Shown here: piece after piece, positions 59,135 through 64,000 of the stretch
How the letters are laid out: every line of letters starts with the position of its first letter
Numbering within the stretch: the first letter of the stretch is position 1
Assembly (NCBI GenBank): GCA_024688685.1
Contig: JAILDX010000039.1
Location: 62,001-126,000 of the forward strand
Direction: 5' to 3'
Length of the DNA: 64,000 nt
Source: Saccharofermentans sp.
Lineage (GTDB): Bacteria; Bacillota; Clostridia; Saccharofermentanales; Saccharofermentanaceae
Notes under the pieces: generated by a model
Told to the model about the DNA's origin: nothing
Seen by the model: the letters and a program-made list of their open reading frames with translations, nothing else
Databases searched by the model: none
Made by a program: the position numbers and the translations under genes

Positions 59135-60862
59135 TTACATTTTCCAGTTGGCAGCTTCCTCTCTGAGCCTGATAAAAGTGCTGTATCTTGAACTGGTCCT
59201 GAGCAATTCATCATGAGTACCGCTGCATAACGATCCTCCGTCAAGCACAACGATCTTATCCGCATTTCTTATAGTCTTAAGCCTGTGGGCGATCATAATG
59301 ACAGTCTTATTCTCCGTCAGTGCATCAAAAGCTGCCGTCAGTTTATCTTCATTCTCGGGATCCACATTTGCCGTCGCCTCATCAAGAATGATTATCGGAG
59401 CATCCTTGAGGATCGCTCTTGCTATGGATATCCTCTGCTTCTCACCGCCCGAGAGTGTTGCTCCGCCCTCGCCTATAACAGTTGAATAACCATCCGGGAG
59501 CGACATGATGAAATCATGACAGCAGGCCTTTTTTGCAGCAGCCACAACTTGTTCGTGATCTGCATCACTCATACCGAATTTGATATTATTCTCTATCGTA
59601 TCCGCAAAGAGATAGACATTCTGGAATACTACGCTTATCTGTGACATCAGACTTTCCAGAGTATAGTCTCTTATATCTCTTCCTCCTATCGAAATACTTC
59701 CGTTGTTCACATCCCAGAATCGTGCGATAAGCATCGCCAGAGTCGTTTTCCCGGCACCCGAAGAACCGACAAACGCAGTCATGGTATTCTCCGGGATCTC
59801 AAGACTTGCATCGTTCAGTATCGCATTATCGCCATATGAAAAAGATACATGGTCTATTGATATTCCGTGGTCATCAGGAATGAAGTCTTTTCCATTCTCA
59901 TCCATAACAGGAAGAAGATTTACCTTCTCTGCCTCCTCTATTGAACTCGAAACAACCCTCAAGACCGTAAGTCCTGCTCCGGTCTGCTCAATATCAGCAA
60001 ATACCTGGAAAGAGATTATTACTGCCATCAGGGCATACGTTATCGTCATATTTCCCGTTATGAAGAGAACTACAGCAATAAGCAGCAACAATGCCTTAAA
60101 AGCACCCAGTACAACTCCCTGAGCCTCTCCATATGGTATGAACAGCCTCTCCAAAGCCAGATTACTGTCCCGGTTATCGTCTATTGCCTTTTTCAGAGCC
60201 TCGTCGCCCTTACCGGTCAGATTAAATGATTTGATCACGCTCATGCCCTGAAGGCTCTCAAGAACTTTGGATACCAGTGCAGCTTCATTCTTCTGTCTTA
60301 CGGGAGACAATGATCTGCTCTTCTTTTCCATCGAGGATGTAATGAGCATGTAAATTATTATACCTGCTAGTTCTATAAGACCCAGACGCCAGTCAAAACA
60401 TAATACGCAGATTAAGAATACAACTGAGTTCATCAGACCGCTCAGTATGAGCACAAGAACATTTGCACCCTGATTCTCAACAACATCCAGTACCGTAGTC
60501 GCAATACCCGTTATCCTGTCGAGATTGCTGTCATTGAAATATCCCATTGGAACTTTCTTAAGTCTTTCAGCTATTTCGAGTCTCTTATAAGCACTCATAA
60601 AATAACCTGCATGAACTGCCTGGAGATCTGCGATCATTTTAAGGGCAAATTGCCCTGCTATGCTTACTCCAAGAAGAATAAGTGCGATCCATGCCGGCTT
60701 CATTGTGTTATTTCCCTCTTCAAAAGCGATGAGTATGAAATAGATCGCAGCCATCCTCAACATCGAGAAAAGAGACTTAAAAAAGGATATGATTATTGCC
60801 CTGTATATCTTGCTCTTTTCTTTTCCGGAAAAATCAATTATCTTCTTTATCGCCTCTAACAT
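59135..60862 (-). CDS. ABC transporter, membrane-ATPase fusion (second partner of pair 2)
   Basis: A 575-residue half-transporter: six helices, Walker A GSSGAGKTT, signature LSGGEKQR, Walker B IILDEATANVDP. It resembles the second partner of pair 1 (the PMGYF turn and the ARFWDV word after the ATP site occur in both), which points to cassette duplication. It overlaps its partner gene by one base (TAATG). Confidence 0.93.
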   Translation of the reverse strand: MLEAIKKIIDFSGKEKSKIYRAIIISFFKSLFSMLRMAAIYFILIAFEEGNNTMKPAWIALILLGVSIAGQFALKMIADLQAVHAGYFMSAYKRLEIAERLKKVPMGYFNDSNLDRITGIATTVLDVVENQGANVLVLILSGLMNSVVFLICVLCFDWRLGLIELAGIIIYMLITSSMEKKSRSLSPVRQKNEAALVSKVLESLQGMSVIKSFNLTGKGDEALKKAIDDNRDSNLALERLFIPYGEAQGVVLGAFKALLLLIAVVLFITGNMTITYALMAVIISFQVFADIEQTGAGLTVLRVVSSSIEEAEKVNLLPVMDENGKDFIPDDHGISIDHVSFSYGDNAILNDASLEIPENTMTAFVGSSGAGKTTLAMLIARFWDVNNGSISIGGRDIRDYTLESLMSQISVVFQNVYLFADTIENNIKFGMSDADHEQVVAAAKKACCHDFIMSLPDGYSTVIGEGGATLSGGEKQRISIARAILKDAPIIILDEATANVDPENEDKLTAAFDALTENKTVIMIAHRLKTIRNADKIVVLDGGSLCSGTHDELLRTSSRYSTFIRLREEAANWKM

Positions 60863-62604
60863 TATGCTGCCCCTCCTTCACTTATATGCGCCTGCCACAT
60901 GCTGTTATAAAGAGTGCTGTTTGTCAGCAGTTCACTGTGGGTTCCGGTGCATTCTACCGTGCCGTTATTTACCAGAACTATCTGATCGGCATTGGTTATT
61001 GTGGAAAGTCTGTGAGCAATGATGATGACCGTCTTATCCTTTATAAGACCCGTAAGCGCACGCTGTATCACCGCCTCATTCTCAGGATCGATATAAGCCG
61101 TTGCTTCGTCAAGTATTACAATGGGAGCATTCTTCAGCATTGCCCTTGCTATCGCGATCCTCTGACGCTCGCCGCCTGACAGATGCGTTCCGCCGCTTCC
61201 GACTCTTGTCTCGTAGCCTTGTGGCAACGCGCTTATAAACTCATCGCATCCTGATTCTTTTGATACCTCACGGACCATATCATCAGAAGCTGAAGTGTTT
61301 CCCATTCGGATATTGTTCATTATCGTATCATCAAAAAGCCAGTTGTCCTGTGAAACATATGCCACCTGATCGTAAAGCTGTTCAAGCGGGATAGATCTGA
61401 GATCTTTTCCGTCCATTTTCACAGATCCGTCCTTTACATCCCAGAATCCTCCTATGAGTTTTGCAATAGTGGACTTCCCGCTTCCGGAAGGACCCACGAG
61501 TGCAGTAAAACTTTTCTCGGGAATACTGAGATTCACATTGTGCAGTACTTCCTCTCCTTCATGATATGAATAATTGACATCACAGAACTCTATGTTGTGT
61601 GTTGAAAGCTCAACAGGTACCTCAGAGTGATCTTGTTCTTCGCCGGAAAGAAGTTCATCCACAGTAGCAACCGTGGTCGACACTTTTGCCGAAGAATCCG
61701 TAAACTGGATGGCGGAAAGAATTGGACCGACTACACACATTGAGAGCATTATCGAAGTCATAAGAACATCTGCCGTAATACTGCCGGAGATATACATCCA
61801 CCAGCCGATCGGCAGCACCGTTATAAGTGTGCATGGAGCTATAGTATAGCAAAGTGCCTGACAGACCTCAGTCTTCTTCATCCAGTAACAGTAGAAAGAT
61901 GCATTGGCAATGACCTTTTCCTTGAACTTTTGGTACGAAGACTTACGCTGGTTATATGCTTTTATAACTTCAATACCGTGTACATATTCAACTATGCTCG
62001 CATTCATTTCCTGCGTGATCTCAACTGAGTTTCTGTAGTCTTCGGAATAACTCTTTGCGATAAAACCGAAAAACATCAGACCAACAGGCACGGATATCAG
62101 GCATATAAGTCCCATTCTCCAGTCAACGATTATCATATATACCCATACTGCAATCGCGCCGACGATATTAGATGTTAATTCGGGGATCATATGTGCTATG
62201 GGACGTTCCATATGTTCAACTTCATCGACTATTATCTGCTTGAGTTTTCCACTCGAAGTATCGATTATTGTACCAAGAGGCATTCTCGGCAATTTGGCGA
62301 ATATCTGTTTTCTAATCTCGCCCAGAAGAGCAAATGCCGCCTTATGACTTACACTGAGGCCCTTTGCATAAAGAAGACTCTTTAATGCAAAGCCGACAAA
62401 TGCCGCGATAACATATACGATGTAATAATTCCACTCTCTGTTTCCGGATATCATTCCCGAAATTATCCTGGCCGCGGCAACATAGGGAATGATGCCGGAC
62501 ACAACTCCCAGTACAGCAAGGACGACAGACAGCAATAATCTGCCGTGTTCCGGCTTTGCAATCTGCCATATCCTCATCATCGGATTTGACTTTTGTTCTT
62601 TCAC
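60862..62604 (-). CDS. ABC transporter, membrane-ATPase fusion (first partner of pair 2)
   Basis: A 580-residue half-transporter: six helices, Walker A GPSGSGKST, signature LSGGERQR, Walker B VILDEATAYIDP. It shares with the first partner of pair 1 the helix-end pattern IVEYVHGIEVIKAYN against IIEYVNGMEVVKVFN. The start is GTG 62604 behind GGAGGTG. A GTTAGT-TGCG-GCTAAC box lies 19 bp before it. Confidence 0.93.
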   Translation of the reverse strand: MKEQKSNPMMRIWQIAKPEHGRLLLSVVLAVLGVVSGIIPYVAAARIISGMISGNREWNYYIVYVIAAFVGFALKSLLYAKGLSVSHKAAFALLGEIRKQIFAKLPRMPLGTIIDTSSGKLKQIIVDEVEHMERPIAHMIPELTSNIVGAIAVWVYMIIVDWRMGLICLISVPVGLMFFGFIAKSYSEDYRNSVEITQEMNASIVEYVHGIEVIKAYNQRKSSYQKFKEKVIANASFYCYWMKKTEVCQALCYTIAPCTLITVLPIGWWMYISGSITADVLMTSIMLSMCVVGPILSAIQFTDSSAKVSTTVATVDELLSGEEQDHSEVPVELSTHNIEFCDVNYSYHEGEEVLHNVNLSIPEKSFTALVGPSGSGKSTIAKLIGGFWDVKDGSVKMDGKDLRSIPLEQLYDQVAYVSQDNWLFDDTIMNNIRMGNTSASDDMVREVSKESGCDEFISALPQGYETRVGSGGTHLSGGERQRIAIARAMLKNAPIVILDEATAYIDPENEAVIQRALTGLIKDKTVIIIAHRLSTITNADQIVLVNNGTVECTGTHSELLTNSTLYNSMWQAHISEGGAA

Positions 62605-62622
62605 TTTACTTCACCTCCATTT

Positions 62623-62638
62623 GTTAGTTGCGGCTAAC
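62623..62638 (-). promoter_or_regulatory. Iron box before ABC pair 2
   Basis: GTTAGT-TGCG-GCTAAC, 18 bp before the ABC start, the same place as the box before pair 1. Confidence 0.75.
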
Positions 62639-62649
62639 AGCCGCCGCAT

Positions 62650-62673
62650 AAAAAACGCAGTTGGAAAACTGCG
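62650..62673 (-). terminator. Terminator of the TetR gene at 62679
   Basis: Arms CGCAGTT/AACTGCG, loop of four, six T on the minus strand, starting five bases after the stop. Confidence 0.85.
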
Positions 62674-62678
62674 GCTAA

Positions 62679-63290
62679 TTAAATTCCCAAAAGTTGTCTG
62701 TAACCTGCCACGCAGAAATCGCAGGCCTTCTTTGTCTCCCGGATGTTATCCTCTTCAGAAACACCATCCAGAAAAGCATCAAACGCACAGTTAATGACCA
62801 TCGCAGATCCTATTTTTATTAATCGGCCGGATATATTGTCAGGTCTGTCCATAAACTCTTTGCTGCTTTCAAGGAAAAACATCGTGTTCCTGCATTCCTC
62901 ATCAATAAGCTCATCAACGAAATGCTCATAACTTGTTCCGCCGCTGCTCTCAAGGATAAGCTTAAAGACTTCACTCTCCGAATAAATATAATGTATCAGT
63001 ATCTCTATGGAGCCATAAGACATCTCAAATATGTGCAAAACATCCTCTGCTGAGTTGATATGCATCTCACTCAGATCCTGATATGTCTCGCTAAACATCT
63101 GAAGTTTTTCAGCTACCAGAGCAGAAAACAATTCATCCTTGCTGTTAAAATGCGCATAGAATGCTCCGTTCGTTACTCCGGCATCTTTGCAGATATTCCT
63201 TATTGAAGCATTCCTGAATCCGACATCGCTGAAATTCTTCAGGGCACTCTTAAGGATCAACTCGTGCGTACTATTGTAATCGTAAGACAT
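62679..63290 (-). CDS. TetR-family regulator (cassette 2)
   Basis: A 203-residue TetR protein with HTH residues 10-55 (IRNICKDAGVTNGAFYAHFNSKDEL) and the ligand-domain motif LESSGGTSYEHFVDEL shared with the regulator of cassette 1. ATG 63290 is chosen; a longer frame starts inside the promoter. A TetR-type palindrome overlaps its own -10 box. Confidence 0.92.
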   Translation of the reverse strand: MSYDYNSTHELILKSALKNFSDVGFRNASIRNICKDAGVTNGAFYAHFNSKDELFSALVAEKLQMFSETYQDLSEMHINSAEDVLHIFEMSYGSIEILIHYIYSESEVFKLILESSGGTSYEHFVDELIDEECRNTMFFLESSKEFMDRPDNISGRLIKIGSAMVINCAFDAFLDGVSEEDNIRETKKACDFCVAGYRQLLGI

Positions 63291-63320
63291 TTTTCTAAAC
63301 CGTACCAAACACAGCAAAAT

Positions 63321-63360
63321 ATTACTGTGTAATATTACAGCGTAATAATTATGTTGTCAA
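63321..63360 (-). promoter_or_regulatory. Promoter and operator of the TetR gene (cassette 2)
   Basis: Minus TTGACA (63355-63360), 17-bp spacer, TAATAT (63332-63337). The inverted repeat around TGTAATATTACA, with outer ATTAC/GTAAT (63321-63346), covers the -10 box and fits autorepression. Confidence 0.8.
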
Positions 63361-63365
63361 CATGG

Positions 63366-63398
63366 AAAAAGGCTACCCTGTAACTACAGGATAGCCTT
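63366..63398 (-). terminator. Terminator of the ABC gene at the right edge
   Basis: Arms AAGGCTA-CCTGT type with a 4-nt loop (63369-63398) and five T on the minus strand, 30 bp after the stop. Confidence 0.9.
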
Positions 63399-63427
63399 CC
63401 CCCAATAAAGGAAAGTTATAAGGAGCA

Positions 63428-64000
63428 TTACGTCATTGTCCAGTTTTGAGATATCAGCTGCTGCTCCGTCATGTGCTTATAGATACTGTCTCTCTTCATA
63501 AGATCCGCAGGCGCACCCTCTTCCGCAACAACGCCGTCTTTCAGTACGACGATGTGATCTGCATTGGCAATAGTACGCATGCGGTGTGCAATGATGAGGA
63601 CCGTCTTATCCTTGATAAGTCTCGACAAAGCTTCCTGGATAACAGTCTCATTCTCCGCATCAAGCGATGCTGTAGCTTCGTCAAGAAGGATGATCGGCGC
63701 GTCCTTAAGGAATGCTCTTGCAATGGATATTCTCTGACGTTCACCACCTGACAATTCACTTCCGTTCTCTCCGATGCTTGTGTTGTACTGATCAGGAAGC
63801 TTTCTGACAAACTCATCACAGTTTGCAAGCTTGGCAGCTGCAATAACCTCTTCGTCGGTCGCGCCTTCCTTACCGATCCTGATATTCTCCATTACCGAAT
63901 TGTTAAAGAGCGTTACATCCTGGAAAACGATCGAATAATTGGTAAGCAGTGTCTCAGGATCAATACCTGAGATATCAACACCGCCAAGACTGATACGTCC
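63428..64000 (-). CDS. ABC transporter ATPase part (partial, 5' end outside window)
   Basis: The last 190 codons of an ABC membrane-ATPase fusion. The frame is open to the right edge. Visible are the Q-loop region (YSIVFQDVTLFNNSVMENIRIG), signature LSGGERQR, Walker B IILLDEATASLDA and H loop IAHRM. Walker A lies beyond the edge. It has its own terminator and so belongs to the next operon, perhaps another half of the same transporter family. Confidence 0.9.
   Translation of the reverse strand, partial: GRISLGGVDISGIDPETLLTNYSIVFQDVTLFNNSVMENIRIGKEGATDEEVIAAAKLANCDEFVRKLPDQYNTSIGENGSELSGGERQRISIARAFLKDAPIILLDEATASLDAENETVIQEALSRLIKDKTVLIIAHRMRTIANADHIVVLKDGVVAEEGAPADLMKRDSIYKHMTEQQLISQNWTMT

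Noticed and set aside
1..64000. CRISPR array, prophage or transposase genes
   Set aside because: No regularly spaced repeat array, integrase, phage structural gene or transposase could be recognised in either strand.

Overview
The window reads as a chromosomal segment of an anaerobic Gram-positive bacterium, most likely class Clostridia. The evidence is AGGAGG-type ribosome sites, an Amt-PII fusion, a complete agr quorum-sensing set, Feo iron transport with a Cys-rich accessory protein, DUF3793 and flavodoxin, ECF transport and many TetR and DtxR regulators. Base composition is moderate and no rRNA or canonical tRNA was found. The species cannot be fixed from sequence alone.

Layout. 1-5.5 kb: divergent nitrogen genes, a large glutamate synthase subunit (cut by the left edge) and an ammonium transporter with a C-terminal PII domain, both behind strong promoters and terminator-like leaders. 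5.7-12.3 kb: an agr locus on the minus strand (agrA-agrC, then agrB-agrD-secreted protein-two lipoproteins) with a decayed second copy of the last gene's 3' end. 12.5-22.5 kb: a CofE-like ligase with a DtxR-type regulator, a membrane protein, a cytosolic BMP-type sensor, a STAS protein, a large propeller-HD-GYP receptor, and a TetR-flavin reductase pair. 22.6-28.2 kb: an RNA-repair locus with a RelA/SpoT-type enzyme, RtcB, a DUF2828 (Ro/vWA-like) protein, two related structured RNA candidates, and a divergent WYL regulator. 28.2-31 kb: a degraded stretch with gene fragments and repeats, then tcdA.

31-64 kb is an iron-responsive island. It holds flavodoxin, DUF3793, ferredoxin, a DtxR-type repressor, feoA-feoB-feoC with a Cys-rich/HMA protein, a MacB-like ABC system, an ECF importer, two complete TetR-ABC-ABC cassettes, the start of another ABC gene, five relatives of L-2-amino-thiazoline-4-carboxylate hydrolase, two methyltransferases, a nitroreductase, an alpha/beta hydrolase and families of small membrane proteins. 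Twelve copies of a 16-bp palindrome (GTTAGY-N4-RCTAAC type), plus one degenerate copy, sit in promoters here, including that of the DtxR gene.

My reading, by inference, is that these boxes bind the DtxR-type protein encoded at 32570-32938 and that the island takes up, processes and exports an iron-related small molecule. The three most unusual items are the paired structured RNAs next to the Ro-like/RtcB genes, the iron island with its repeated hydrolase family, and the agr locus feeding a secreted protein and lipoproteins.
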